A DNA stretch of 64,000 nucleotides from RFSX01 sp965248155 (GTDB taxonomy: Bacteria > Bacteroidota > Bacteroidia > Chitinophagales > Saprospiraceae): NCBI GenBank assembly GCA_965248155.1, contig CBDFIO010000001.1, positions 310,001-374,000 of the forward strand, read 5' to 3'. Positions 1-9,602 of this stretch are shown here, piece by piece (the stretch's first letter is position 1; every line of letters starts with the position of its first letter). The translations under genes were made by a program, and so were the position numbers. The notes under the pieces are model-generated. The model was not told the DNA's origin and ran no database searches. It saw nothing but the letters and a program-made list of their open reading frames with translations.

Positions 1-1
1 G

Positions 2-1099
2 ACACAATATTACAATACGGAAGTAAGTGTCTCTTCTAAAACAGGAAAAGAAGAAGAATTCTCTTGTGTTCAATATCACCATACAATTGGTGTGAAGGCT
101 GACAATGAAAAAGGAGAAGAGATTAATGCAGATGAAGCTGCATTGGCTTTCGCCTATGGTGCAACTGGATATCAGGGATCATTAACAGACAGATCAGTTA
201 TTTACAATACAAATATCAAAGATCTAAAAGAAAGTGTCGCTCATCTGAAAGACAATAGAGCCACTTTTGAACATTTAAATGAAGCAACATTATATCCATT
301 TGAAGAATATACTGAAGAGAAATATTCTCAGGGCCATCATTGGGGAATGCATGTTGATCTGAATGCATGTATAGGATGTAATGCCTGTACAGTCTCTTGT
401 ATGGCAGAGAATAATGTTCCTGTAGTTGGTAAAAAAGAAGTGAGTCGACACCATGAAATGACATGGTTGAGAATTGACAGATACTATTTTGGAGACGCAG
501 AAAATCCTAATACTGTTTATCAGCCAATGATGTGTCAGCATTGTGATAATGCGCCTTGTGAAAATGTGTGTCCGGTTAATGCAACCAACCATAGTTCGGA
601 AGGTCTTAATCAAATGGCTTATAACAGATGTGTAGGAACAAGATATTGCGCAAATAACTGTCCTTATAAAGTCAGAAGATTCAACTGGTTAGATTATACT
701 ACTGCGGATACATTCCCAGGTAACCAGCCTACAGTTTTCGGAGAAGAAATCCCATTTGGTGCTGATAATTTAACCAGAATGGTATTGAATCCTGATGTTA
801 CTGTAAGAGCAAGAGGAGTTATTGAAAAATGTAGTTTCTGTGTTCAAAGAATACAAGAAGGAAAACTGACAGCTAAGAAAGAAGGAAGAAAATTAATGGA
901 TTCTGATGTTAGAACAGCTTGTCAAACAGCTTGTCCTACTGGAGCTATCACTTTTGGTGATATGAATAACGAGCACGGTACATTAAGTAAGAAGTTGAAA
1001 TCACCTCTTAATTATGAGGCATTGGAAGAAGTTAATGTCAGATCTTCAGTGAGTTATACGATGAAGGTTGTAAATAGAGATGGAAGTCTAGATGCTTAA
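2..1099 (+). CDS. actB: Alternative complex III iron-sulfur subunit ActB (C-terminal part, 5' end outside window)
   Basis: This is the ferredoxin-like electron-transfer end of ActB, the large molybdopterin-type/Fe-S subunit of the quinol:cytochrome c oxidoreductase called alternative complex III. The reading frame is open from base 2, so the gene starts upstream. A GTG at 92 is only an internal codon. Visible cluster motifs, numbered from 92, are CIGCNACTVSC at residues 93-103, then CQHC..C..C, CVGTRYCANNCP, CSFC and CQTACPTG. This cysteine set is expected for the ActB ferredoxin domain with several FeS clusters. actC follows after 34 bases on the same strand, so it belongs to the act operon. 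Family assignment is very secure. The extent of the N-terminal half cannot be seen. Confidence 0.95.
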   Translation, partial: TQYYNTEVSVSSKTGKEEEFSCVQYHHTIGVKADNEKGEEINADEAALAFAYGATGYQGSLTDRSVIYNTNIKDLKESVAHLKDNRATFEHLNEATLYPFEEYTEEKYSQGHHWGMHVDLNACIGCNACTVSCMAENNVPVVGKKEVSRHHEMTWLRIDRYYFGDAENPNTVYQPMMCQHCDNAPCENVCPVNATNHSSEGLNQMAYNRCVGTRYCANNCPYKVRRFNWLDYTTADTFPGNQPTVFGEEIPFGADNLTRMVLNPDVTVRARGVIEKCSFCVQRIQEGKLTAKKEGRKLMDSDVRTACQTACPTGAITFGDMNNEHGTLSKKLKSPLNYEALEEVNVRSSVSYTMKVVNRDGSLDA

Positions 1100-1133
1100 T
1101 TGATTAATAATTGAAAGAAATTAAACACGATAA

Positions 1134-2576
1134 ATGAATCATTACGTCAGTCCAATTAGAGAACCACTTATACATGGTAACAAGACCTACCATGATATAA
1201 CTGAGGATCTCGCATCACCAACGGAGAAAAAACCTGGCTTAAGCTGGACTTTAGGGTTTCTGGTATCTCTAAGTTTACTTGGATTTGGTCTGTTTTGTAT
1301 TGCATGGACCATCTGGATAGGTATTGGAACCTGGAATCTTAATAGAACTGTAGGATGGGGATGGGATATTACCAATTTCGTTTGGTGGATTGGTATTGGT
1401 CACGCCGGAACATTAATTTCTGCTATTCTCTTATTGTTCAGACAGAAATGGAGAACAGGAGTAAACAGAGCTGCTGAAGCAATGACAATATTTGCAGTAA
1501 TCTGCGCAGCTTTATTCCCCGGTATTCATGTAGGTCGTGTGTGGGTTGTATTTTATTTCTTTCCTTATCCAAATACGAGAGGACCAATATGGCCAAACTT
1601 TAATTCACCATTACTTTGGGATTTATTCGCCATATCAACATATTTCACTGTATCCCTATTATTCTGGTATACAGGACTTGTACCTGATTTTGCTACTGTA
1701 CGTGACAGAGCTAAAGGATTAAGACGAAAAATTTATAATATACTTTCTTTTGGATGGACAGGGTCTGCTAAACATTGGCAAAGATGGGAAGCACTTTCGT
1801 TGGTACTTGCTGGTATTGCAACACCACTTGTACTTTCTGTTCATACGATTGTAAGTTTTGATTTCGCAACTTCTGTTGTCCCTGGATGGCATACTACGAT
1901 ATTCCCACCATACTTTGTTGCTGGTGCAATATTTTCAGGATTTGCCATGGTACTTACCTTAATGATAGTGACCAGGAAAGTACTACACTTAGAAGAATAT
2001 ATAACGGTAGGACATATAGAATCCATGAACAAGGTTATCCTTGTTACAGGAACGATCGTCGGAGTAGCATATTTGACAGAGTTATTTATCGCTTGGTATT
2101 CTGGTTATGTATATGAACAATTTGCATTCTTTAATCGGGCAACCGGCCCATATTGGTGGGCTTATTTTGGAATGATGTTTTGTAATGTGATGTCTCCACA
2201 AATATTCTGGAAGAGATCATGGAGAAGAAATGTGGCCGTTACATTCTTTGTTTCAATAATCATCAATATCGGAATGTGGTTTGAGAGATTTGTAATTATT
2301 GCAACAACCCTGGCTAGAGATTATCTTCCTTCAAGTTGGTCTTATTATTCTCCAACGTGGGTAGAGATTGGAATTTTCACCGGTACGCTAGGTATATTCT
2401 TTACACTGTATTTATTATTTACAAGAGTGGCACCGGTCGTCGCGATTGCAGAGGTGAAAGCTATTTTGAAATCTGCGGGGGATCAATATACCGGCCCTAA
2501 TGCAGTACATCATGGTCAACACGAAGAAGTAAAACAAGATATTCAAGAAAGTCATGATGGAGATCATCATGCTTAG
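1134..2576 (+). CDS. actC: Alternative complex III membrane subunit ActC (NrfD/PsrC-like)
   Basis: ActC is the polytopic NrfD/PsrC-type quinol-binding subunit of alternative complex III. The 480-residue protein has a cytoplasmic N-terminal stretch of about 45 residues, then about ten hydrophobic helices rich in Trp and aromatic residues (for example GWGWDITNFVWWIGIGHAG near residue 75), as in NrfD proteins. It ends in a His-rich tail (HHGQHEEV and HDGDHHA). The ATG at 1134 lies 34 bases after actB and actD follows 21 bases after the stop. Length and gene order match known act clusters. In the complex, ActC probably takes electrons from quinol and passes them to the ActB clusters. I see no missing segment. 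Confidence 0.96.
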   Translation: MNHYVSPIREPLIHGNKTYHDITEDLASPTEKKPGLSWTLGFLVSLSLLGFGLFCIAWTIWIGIGTWNLNRTVGWGWDITNFVWWIGIGHAGTLISAILLLFRQKWRTGVNRAAEAMTIFAVICAALFPGIHVGRVWVVFYFFPYPNTRGPIWPNFNSPLLWDLFAISTYFTVSLLFWYTGLVPDFATVRDRAKGLRRKIYNILSFGWTGSAKHWQRWEALSLVLAGIATPLVLSVHTIVSFDFATSVVPGWHTTIFPPYFVAGAIFSGFAMVLTLMIVTRKVLHLEEYITVGHIESMNKVILVTGTIVGVAYLTELFIAWYSGYVYEQFAFFNRATGPYWWAYFGMMFCNVMSPQIFWKRSWRRNVAVTFFVSIIINIGMWFERFVIIATTLARDYLPSSWSYYSPTWVEIGIFTGTLGIFFTLYLLFTRVAPVVAIAEVKAILKSAGDQYTGPNAVHHGQHEEVKQDIQESHDGDHHA

Positions 2577-2597
2577 TTCAAATAATTTTTTGAAATA

Positions 2598-3116
2598 ATG
2601 GGACATACAAAAGATATTATTTACGGGCTTTATAACGACGAAGAAGATTTGTTGAAAGCGGTAAAACAAGCAAATGAAGCACATCTGGAAATTATGGATG
2701 TGTATACTCCATTTCCTGTTCATGGACTTGATCCCTTATTGGGATTAACTGAATCAAGACTACATATAACCGGTTTTGTGTATGGACTTCTTGGAACACT
2801 GACTGCATTCCTGGGAATGACATGGATTTTCACTAAAGATTGGCCACAAGTTTTTGGAGGGAAACCTCACTGGTCTGTTCCTGCATTTATTCCAATAACA
2901 TTCGAATTAACAGTTCTTTTTGCTGCTATTGGAATGACTGTAACATTTTATGTTATTAATGGATTGGGACCCGGTGTAGTAAATCCCACAATTGATTTAA
3001 GAATAACTGATGATAAATTTTGCATTGCTTTTGATAAGGCGGAAGTAGATTCTGATGACGTAGAATCTTTTCTTAGAAATTCAGGAGCTGCAGAAATTAA
3101 TTCAAAGACGATATAA
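2598..3116 (+). CDS. actD: Alternative complex III subunit ActD (DUF3341)
   Basis: This 172-residue protein matches the DUF3341 family, subunit ActD of alternative complex III. The N-terminal part (about residues 1-55) is soluble and ferredoxin-fold-like (YGLYNDEEDLLKAVKQA). Two transmembrane helices follow at about 60-80 and 100-120. The second half of the soluble domain closes the protein (LRITDDKFCIAFDKAEVDSD). ActD has no known cofactor and is thought to be structural. It lies between actC and actE with 21- and 3-base gaps, which fits one transcript. The ATG at 2598 is the only reasonable start. Confidence 0.95.
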   Translation: MGHTKDIIYGLYNDEEDLLKAVKQANEAHLEIMDVYTPFPVHGLDPLLGLTESRLHITGFVYGLLGTLTAFLGMTWIFTKDWPQVFGGKPHWSVPAFIPITFELTVLFAAIGMTVTFYVINGLGPGVVNPTIDLRITDDKFCIAFDKAEVDSDDVESFLRNSGAAEINSKTI

Positions 3117-3119
3117 CAC

Positions 3120-3944
3120 ATGAAATATATTTTTAAATATTCAATCATCTTTACACTTGGTCTGTTTTTGATGTTACAATCATGCCAGAGACCGGGAGGT
3201 AACAGCACAGGCAGTGAATTCATGCCTGATATGGGTCATTCCGTAGCCTATGAAGCTAATTCTTACAGTTACTATTCTCTTAATACATGGGGAAGCGAGG
3301 ATGAATATTATGAATTCGCAAAACCCAAATTACCTGTTTTAGGAACTGTCCCCCGTAGTTCATCTGCAAATATCTCAATCCCCCAATCCATTCATGTAAG
3401 CGCTTACAATTATGGTGATTCTGAAGAAGATAGAACCCGCGCAATGACTGAAATTATTGATAATCCATTTGACATTACAGATGCTGGAATAGCACAAGGA
3501 AAGGAACTCTATGGATACTATTGTTCAACTTGTCACGGAGATAAAGGAGACGGTGATGGATATCTTGTCAGAGATGATGGAGGTGTTTATCCTGTTCAAC
3601 CGGCAAATTTCATGTCGGATGAATTTATGGCTGCCACCAATGGAAGATACTATCACTCAATTATGAGAGGAAGAAACCTGATGGGCGCATACACTGATAA
3701 ATTGAATACTGAAGAAAGATGGCAAGTGATTCATTATATAAGATCTCTTCAAGCTAAAGAAAAGTCTCTTGTATATAATCAAATGGAAAACACGCTGAAT
3801 ACTATAGATAGACCGGCTGGAGAAATAATAGAAGAGATCATAGAAGAAGAGCAGCACGATGATGATGGAGGCCATGAGCATTCAGAAGATGAAGATCATG
3901 AAGCGGATCATGAAAATAATGACAACGATAATCATAATCACTAA
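3120..3944 (+). CDS. actE: Alternative complex III monoheme cytochrome c subunit ActE
   Basis: A 274-residue lipoprotein cytochrome c. The signal peptide ends at a lipobox (LMLQSC, Cys22), so the mature protein should be lipid-anchored outside the inner membrane. A single heme c motif, CSTCH, lies at residues 135-139 in a class I cytochrome fold. Later Met residues (RGRNLMGAY) can supply the sixth ligand. The last 45 residues are a low-complexity tail of Glu, Asp and His. ActE is the monoheme electron carrier of the complex and would pass electrons on toward the oxidase encoded downstream. It is 3 bases after actD. The acidic His tail is longer than I would expect and is discussed separately. 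Confidence 0.93.
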   Translation: MKYIFKYSIIFTLGLFLMLQSCQRPGGNSTGSEFMPDMGHSVAYEANSYSYYSLNTWGSEDEYYEFAKPKLPVLGTVPRSSSANISIPQSIHVSAYNYGDSEEDRTRAMTEIIDNPFDITDAGIAQGKELYGYYCSTCHGDKGDGDGYLVRDDGGVYPVQPANFMSDEFMAATNGRYYHSIMRGRNLMGAYTDKLNTEERWQVIHYIRSLQAKEKSLVYNQMENTLNTIDRPAGEIIEEIIEEEQHDDDGGHEHSEDEDHEADHENNDNDNHNH

Positions 3945-3966
3945 ATCTTAAGCAAAACAGAAAGAG

Positions 3967-5307
3967 ATGACTTACGATTTTAATAGTAAAAATAAAATGT
4001 GGTTGATCATCGGAATGATGGTTGGAGTAATTTGCTTAGGCTGGACTTATTTCGCTGTTGACGATGCTTTGCATACTCGCTTTTGGTCAAATTTCCTTCA
4101 TAACTCTGTATTTTTTACAGGCATAGCTTTGATGGCTGGATTTTTTATGACTGCAAGTATAACAGCATGGGCAGGTTGGTATGTCAACTTTAAAAGAGTA
4201 TGGGAATCCTTCTCACTATTTTTGATTGTCGGCATGATATTAATGGCAATTATTGGAGTTGGAGTGTACTTGGGCTGGCACCATCTTTATCATTGGGCAG
4301 ATCCTGCAACGCTGGATCCGACGAGTGATCACTACGATAAACTATTGGCTGGAAAATCCAGTTTCCTAAATAAAAATTGGTTCTTATTCGGAACGATATC
4401 ATTCATAGGCGTATGGTACTTTATTCTTAGAAGGATCCGTACACTCTCTCTAAATGAGGATAAAAATCCTTCCGGAGAATTCAAACAACACCACAGTATA
4501 AGAAAGTGGGCCGCCTTGTTTTTACCATTAGCAGGATTTGGTTCTGCTGCAATGATTTGGCAGTGGATAATGTCAGTTGATGCACATTGGTACAGCACCT
4601 TGTTCGGTTGGTATACTGGAGCAAGCTGGTTTGTTTCAATGATTTGTATTACAATTTTGGTATTGCTGTACTTGAAATCTAAAGGCTATTATAAGGAAGT
4701 AAATGTTGAGCATTTTCATGACTTAGGTAAATTTTTATTTGCCTTTAGTATATTCTGGGCTTACTTGTGGTTTTCACAATACATGTTAATCTGGTATGCA
4801 AATATTGGAGAGGAAACAGTCTACTTTAAAGAGCGATTGACAAATTACCCTGCACTGTTTTATTTGAATCTGGGGATCAACTTTTTTGCACCATTTTTAA
4901 TTCTAATGCGTAACGATACGAAGAGGAAAATGGGTTCTTTAGCATTTACTGCAGGACTTGTACTATTTGGTCACTGGATGGATTTCTTTTTAATGCTTAA
5001 ACCGGGTATTCTTCATACGGCACATGCAGCATTAGAACACGGACATTCAGCTGAAGGACATGGTGAAACAATTCCAGATGCGACCCATGAAGGTGGACAT
5101 GAAGTGGCAGAAGCCATAGTACATCATGGAGGAGATTCCGCAAGTGCTTTTGAAATGGGATTCAGCATGCCTGGATTTCTTGAATTAGGAACATTTATTG
5201 GCTTTTTATGCCTCTTTTTATATTTCGTTTTCAATATGTTGTCAAAGAATCCTTTGATAGGAGAAAACGATCCTTATATGGAAGAGAGCTTACATCATCA
5301 TAGTTAA
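3967..5307 (+). CDS. actF: Alternative complex III membrane subunit ActF
   Basis: ActF is the second NrfD-like membrane subunit of alternative complex III. The 446-residue protein shows about ten hydrophobic segments starting at residue 10. It includes the WMDFF and LWFSQYMLIWYANIGEE stretches typical of this family. Between the last two helices is a loop of about 45 residues crowded with His and Glu (HTAHAALEHGHSAEGHGE and HEGGHEVAEAIVHHGG). The gene is 22 bases after actE and 19 bases before coxB, linking the Act complex to the terminal oxidase on one operon. Assignment is from sequence character plus position and is secure. Confidence 0.95.
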   Translation: MTYDFNSKNKMWLIIGMMVGVICLGWTYFAVDDALHTRFWSNFLHNSVFFTGIALMAGFFMTASITAWAGWYVNFKRVWESFSLFLIVGMILMAIIGVGVYLGWHHLYHWADPATLDPTSDHYDKLLAGKSSFLNKNWFLFGTISFIGVWYFILRRIRTLSLNEDKNPSGEFKQHHSIRKWAALFLPLAGFGSAAMIWQWIMSVDAHWYSTLFGWYTGASWFVSMICITILVLLYLKSKGYYKEVNVEHFHDLGKFLFAFSIFWAYLWFSQYMLIWYANIGEETVYFKERLTNYPALFYLNLGINFFAPFLILMRNDTKRKMGSLAFTAGLVLFGHWMDFFLMLKPGILHTAHAALEHGHSAEGHGETIPDATHEGGHEVAEAIVHHGGDSASAFEMGFSMPGFLELGTFIGFLCLFLYFVFNMLSKNPLIGENDPYMEESLHHHS

Positions 5308-5326
5308 AATTTTTAAAACTAAATAA

Positions 5327-6814
5327 ATGACAGGTTTAGTTGCCATATTAATAATAATCTTAATCGCAGTAATTGTTGTCCAATTAGGACGGTTAACTGA
5401 AATTGCTGCGAAAATAAGAGGTGAAGAAGAAGTTGAAACTATCAACAATAATAGGACTGGAGTTTATATGTTGTTATTTCTAATCGCTTTCATAGTTTTT
5501 TGCGTTGTTTCAGCTTATCTGTTCAAAGATCGAATGTTAGGCTATGGTCCTCATGGAGCAGCTTCAGCTCATGGTTCACAATTAGATCACATATTCAATG
5601 TTACATTGCTTTGGACAGGAATCGTATTTGTGATCACACACATCGCCTTATTTTGGTTCTCTTATAAGTATAGAGAGGACAAAAGTCGTACGGCATTCTT
5701 TTTCCCACATAGCACCAAACTGGAGATATTTTGGACAGTGATTCCAACCTTCGTTCTGGTTTATCTTGTAGTAAGTGGATTAAGAATATGGAATGATGTC
5801 ATGTTCGATGTTGATCCGGAAGAAGAACATATTGAAATTGAAGCTACAGGCTATCAGTTTGCATGGGATCTCAGATATCCTGGACCGGATGGAAAATTAG
5901 GAACAAGAAATTTCAGATTAATTGACCCGGCTTCAAATCCATTGGGACAGGATTGGACCGATCCAAAAAATATTGATGATTTCCAACCCACTGAAATAGT
6001 TTTACCAAAAGGAAAAAAAGTAAGAGTGAGGATCACAGCAAAGGATGTTTTGCACAACTTCTATCTGCCTCACTTTAGAGTAAAAATGGATGCCGTTCCA
6101 GGCCTTCCAACATATTTTGTATTTACTCCAATTAAGACTACAGAAGAATACAAACAAGAACTGCGCGATTACCCGGAATGGCAGCAATTGGCTGACCCGG
6201 CTGATCCGGATAGTCCTATGAGATGGGAAGAATTTGAATATGAGTTGGCTTGTGCTGAATTATGCGGGAAAGGACATTATAGTATGAGACGTCTGGTAAA
6301 GATTGTTGAACAGGAAGAATATGAAGAATGGCTGTTGACACAGCAATCTTATTATATGACAAATATTCGGAATTCTGATAAAGATCCGTTTATAGGTCAA
6401 TTGCTCAATTCTGAAATATTGGAAAGAGAACGTGAATTGATTTCTGAATTTAGTTCAGCTTTAGACAGTGAAGAAGAAACATTGATAAGATTGAAGAACG
6501 TGTTTTTTGAATCGGGATCTGCTTCTTTGAAAGATGATTCTAAGTATGAGCTTAACAAATTGGCAAGTTTGTTAATGGAGAATCCAAACTTAGTTGTTGA
6601 ATTTGGCGGCCATACAGATAATACTGGTGATGCGAATTCTAATATGGTCCTTTCACAAGACAGGGCCAATGCTGTTGTAAGTTATCTCAGCGATAAAGGA
6701 GCTCAGAATATGAGTTCAAGAGGATATGGACAGACTCGACCTGCTGATTCTAACGATACAGAAGAGGGTAGACAAAATAATAGAAGAACAGAATTAAAAA
6801 TAATATCAAAATAA
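5327..6814 (+). CDS. coxB: Cytochrome c oxidase subunit II fused to a C-terminal OmpA-like domain
   Basis: Subunit II of an aa3-type oxidase, which receives electrons at the CuA centre on the outside of the inner membrane. An extra N-terminal helix (residues 4-22) and one at 47-66 precede the usual hairpin (about 93-112 and 135-151). The CuA ligands are visible: His243 in VLHNFYLPHF, then Cys309, Glu311, Cys313, His317 and Met320 in CAELCGKGHYSM. The CuA domain ends near 340. After a linker of about 45 residues, residues 388-495 form an OmpA/MotB-type peptidoglycan-binding domain (FFESGSASL, GGHTDNTGD, SQDRANAV, NRRTEL). No cytochrome c domain is present. At 495 residues it is much longer than plain subunit II. 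The fusion lies in one uninterrupted frame, between actF and coxA. Confidence 0.94.
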   Translation: MTGLVAILIIILIAVIVVQLGRLTEIAAKIRGEEEVETINNNRTGVYMLLFLIAFIVFCVVSAYLFKDRMLGYGPHGAASAHGSQLDHIFNVTLLWTGIVFVITHIALFWFSYKYREDKSRTAFFFPHSTKLEIFWTVIPTFVLVYLVVSGLRIWNDVMFDVDPEEEHIEIEATGYQFAWDLRYPGPDGKLGTRNFRLIDPASNPLGQDWTDPKNIDDFQPTEIVLPKGKKVRVRITAKDVLHNFYLPHFRVKMDAVPGLPTYFVFTPIKTTEEYKQELRDYPEWQQLADPADPDSPMRWEEFEYELACAELCGKGHYSMRRLVKIVEQEEYEEWLLTQQSYYMTNIRNSDKDPFIGQLLNSEILERERELISEFSSALDSEEETLIRLKNVFFESGSASLKDDSKYELNKLASLLMENPNLVVEFGGHTDNTGDANSNMVLSQDRANAVVSYLSDKGAQNMSSRGYGQTRPADSNDTEEGRQNNRRTELKIISK

Positions 6815-6824
6815 ATTAATTCCA

Positions 6825-8681
6825 ATGTCAGATATAATGATAAAACCACAAGACGAGCTGGATGTGTTGATAGAGGAACAAGGATATGATGATCATTTTC
6901 ATGAACATCATCTTGGGGATAAATACCGATCCAACTTCATTGGACATTATATATTTAGCATGGACCATAAGATCATTGCAAGACAATTCCTGATTACTGG
7001 AATTTTCTGGGCATTGATTGGTGCAGCTATGTCAATCATATTTAGATTGCAACTAGGTTATCCTGAAGCGGATTTAACCTGGATAAAACCACTTCTTGGG
7101 AAGTGGATAGTTGTTGAAAATGGGATAGGTTCCCTATCTCCAGAGTTTTATTACGCCCTTGTGACAATGCACGGGACCATCTTGGTTTTCTTCGTATTGA
7201 CAGCCGGATTAAGTGGTACGTTTAGTAATCTACTTATTCCTCTTCAAGTCGGAGCACGTGATATGGCTTCACCATTTCTAAACATGCTGTCTTATTGGTT
7301 TTTCTTTATGGCAGGATGTGTAATGTTCTATTCATTATTCCTTAGTACAGGACCTTTTTCCGGAGGATGGACCGGATATCCACCTTTGAGTGCATTGCCA
7401 CAAGCTTCAACAGGCTCTGGTTCTGGTATGACACTATGGCTTATAAGTTTGACCTTATTCGTTGTTTCAGTTCTGTTGGGAGGTATTAATTATATCACTA
7501 CAATTCTAAACTTGAGAACAAAAGGTATGAGTATGTGGAGAATGCCTCTTCCTATGTGGGCGTTTTTTGTGACTGCTGTTTTAGGATTGTTGTCATTTCC
7601 AGTATTAGCTTCAGGCTTCTTCATGCTTATGTTCGATAGAGGTTTGGGGACGAGTTTTTTCTTAAGTGAAATATTTATAGAAGGGCAGGCACTTGACTAT
7701 GTAGGGGGTAGTCCGATTCTGTTCCAGCATCTATTCTGGTTCTTGGGTCATCCGGAAGTGTACATTATTATATTACCGGCAATGGGAATTGTGTCAGAGG
7801 TTTTATCTGTACAAGCACGAAAGCCAATTTTTGGTTATCAAGCCATGGTATTATCCATATTGGCGATTGGGTTTTTGTCATTTATTGTTTGGGCGCATCA
7901 CATGTTTATGTCTGGAGTAAATCCATTCTTGTCTAACTTCTTTGTAATATTTACCTTGATAATTGCTGTTCCTTCTGCAGTCAAGGTTTTCAACTGGATA
8001 ACCACTTTGTATGGTGGAAATATTCGATTTACATCTGGAATGTTATTCGCAATTGGATTTGTTTCAATGTTTATATCTGGTGGATTAACTGGAATCTTTT
8101 TGGGTAATTCAGCGATTGATATCCAAATGCATGATACATATTTTGTCGTTGCGCATTTTCACATTGTAATGGGAATAGCGGCATTTTTTGGAATGTTTGC
8201 AGGTGTTTATCATTGGTTTCCTAAAATGTTCCAAAGGTTTATGAATGAAACTTTAGGAAAGATTCATTTTTGGGTGACATTGATTGGTGCTTATGCGATT
8301 TTTTGGCCTATGCATTACATAGGTATGGCTGGAGTTCCAAGGCGATATTATAGTTTTGACACTTTTGATGCTTTCAAGCATTTTAGTTCGATAAATCAAT
8401 TCATCACGATAGCAGCGACAGTAGTATTTGCTGTTCAAGTCTTATTTGTGATTAATTTCTTTTACAGCATTTTTAAAGGTAAAAAACAAACTACAAGAAA
8501 TCCATACGGTGCAAACACATTGGAATGGACAACTCCAATTGAACCAGGCCATGGAAACTGGCCGGGTAAAATTCCTTCAGTTCACAGATGGGCATATGAT
8601 TACGGTAAAGATGGGAAGGAATTTATTCCTCAAGTGGTTCCGATGGAAGAAGGAGAAGTAGCAGGAGACGAAAGTCATTAA
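6825..8681 (+). CDS. coxA: Cytochrome c oxidase subunit I
   Basis: The catalytic heme-copper subunit that reduces O2 to water and pumps protons. The 618-residue protein has the usual twelve or so helices, preceded by about 40 hydrophilic residues containing a short His-rich stretch (DDHFHEHHLGD). Diagnostic motifs are MHGTILVFF (heme a ligand), GHPEVYI with the His-Tyr pair of the active site, HHMF (CuB ligands) and HFHIVMG (heme ligands). The GHPEVY tyrosine indicates an A-type enzyme. It follows coxB by 10 bases and is followed by the heme O synthase gene. The C-terminal TLEWTTPIEPGHGNWP segment is typical of this family. Confidence 0.97.
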   Translation: MSDIMIKPQDELDVLIEEQGYDDHFHEHHLGDKYRSNFIGHYIFSMDHKIIARQFLITGIFWALIGAAMSIIFRLQLGYPEADLTWIKPLLGKWIVVENGIGSLSPEFYYALVTMHGTILVFFVLTAGLSGTFSNLLIPLQVGARDMASPFLNMLSYWFFFMAGCVMFYSLFLSTGPFSGGWTGYPPLSALPQASTGSGSGMTLWLISLTLFVVSVLLGGINYITTILNLRTKGMSMWRMPLPMWAFFVTAVLGLLSFPVLASGFFMLMFDRGLGTSFFLSEIFIEGQALDYVGGSPILFQHLFWFLGHPEVYIIILPAMGIVSEVLSVQARKPIFGYQAMVLSILAIGFLSFIVWAHHMFMSGVNPFLSNFFVIFTLIIAVPSAVKVFNWITTLYGGNIRFTSGMLFAIGFVSMFISGGLTGIFLGNSAIDIQMHDTYFVVAHFHIVMGIAAFFGMFAGVYHWFPKMFQRFMNETLGKIHFWVTLIGAYAIFWPMHYIGMAGVPRRYYSFDTFDAFKHFSSINQFITIAATVVFAVQVLFVINFFYSIFKGKKQTTRNPYGANTLEWTTPIEPGHGNWPGKIPSVHRWAYDYGKDGKEFIPQVVPMEEGEVAGDESH

Positions 8682-8704
8682 ATAAAAACAATTAGCAATA
8701 GAAA

Positions 8705-9601
8705 TTGAGTAAGGCAATTACAAGAAAGATAGAGTCAGGAGCTGAGATTCACAAAATCTGGGATCTTCACCTACTTGTAAAATTCAGATTATCACTGATG
8801 GTCGTAATCTCATCTGCCTTGGCATATCTTATTGCAGCAGGAAGTGCATTTGACTGGACAACATTTGCTTTATTGTTCTTTGGAGGATTTGCAATTACAG
8901 GGGCATCTAACGGAATCAATCAAGTATTAGAAAAGGAGCATGACGCTTTGATGGAAAGAACTAAGAATCGACCATTACCCGCTAATAGAATGAAGATTTC
9001 TGAAGCAGTTCTTATAAGTGGCTTGCTGATGGTTTTTGGAATAGCGTGTCTTGCTGTTATTCATCCTCTATGTTGCTTTTTTGGAATGGCATCATTCATT
9101 TTATATTCATTTGTATATACTCCTTTGAAGAGATATTCAACTTTGGCAGTAGCTATTGGTGCAATACCAGGAGCATTTCCGGTATTAATTGGTGTAATCG
9201 CACATGATGGGACTTTAACTACTCTGGGAATAACATTATTCCTAATTCAGTTTTTGTGGCAGTTTCCACACTTCTGGGCTATTTCTTATTTGTCATTTGA
9301 AGATTATGATAATGCAGGATTCAAACTTCTACCCAAGAATGCTGATGGATCTATAGATAGAAACTTAGGATTATATTCTGCTTTATATAGCTTGTTAATA
9401 ATACCCACAATATTTTGGGCGTATTATTCAGGTTTAGAGACAAGCTTCGTAACTATTTCACTACTAGTGATAGTCACTTTGATATATGCATTTCTTGGCT
9501 TGTATCTACAATTTAAACCTTCAAAAAAGTCTGCTTTGGCATTGATGTTTAGTTCCTTTTTTTATTTACCCATTGTTCTAATTCTTTATCTAGTTGGTTA
9601 A
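8705..9601 (+). CDS. ctaB: Protoheme IX farnesyltransferase (heme O synthase)
   Basis: A UbiA-family prenyltransferase that adds a farnesyl group to protoheme to make heme O, the precursor of heme A for subunit I. The 298-residue membrane protein has about nine helices. The first Asp-rich prenyl-binding motif is visible as NQVLEKEHDALMERTKNRPL, and the second acidic loop contains YLSFEDYDNAGFKLLP. The start is a TTG at 8705; no ATG or GTG in frame gives a complete N terminus, and the spacing of 23 bases from coxA supports TTG. It ends at 9601, just before the next subunit gene. Confidence 0.95.
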   Translation: MSKAITRKIESGAEIHKIWDLHLLVKFRLSLMVVISSALAYLIAAGSAFDWTTFALLFFGGFAITGASNGINQVLEKEHDALMERTKNRPLPANRMKISEAVLISGLLMVFGIACLAVIHPLCCFFGMASFILYSFVYTPLKRYSTLAVAIGAIPGAFPVLIGVIAHDGTLTTLGITLFLIQFLWQFPHFWAISYLSFEDYDNAGFKLLPKNADGSIDRNLGLYSALYSLLIIPTIFWAYYSGLETSFVTISLLVIVTLIYAFLGLYLQFKPSKKSALALMFSSFFYLPIVLILYLVG

Positions 9602-9602
9602 T

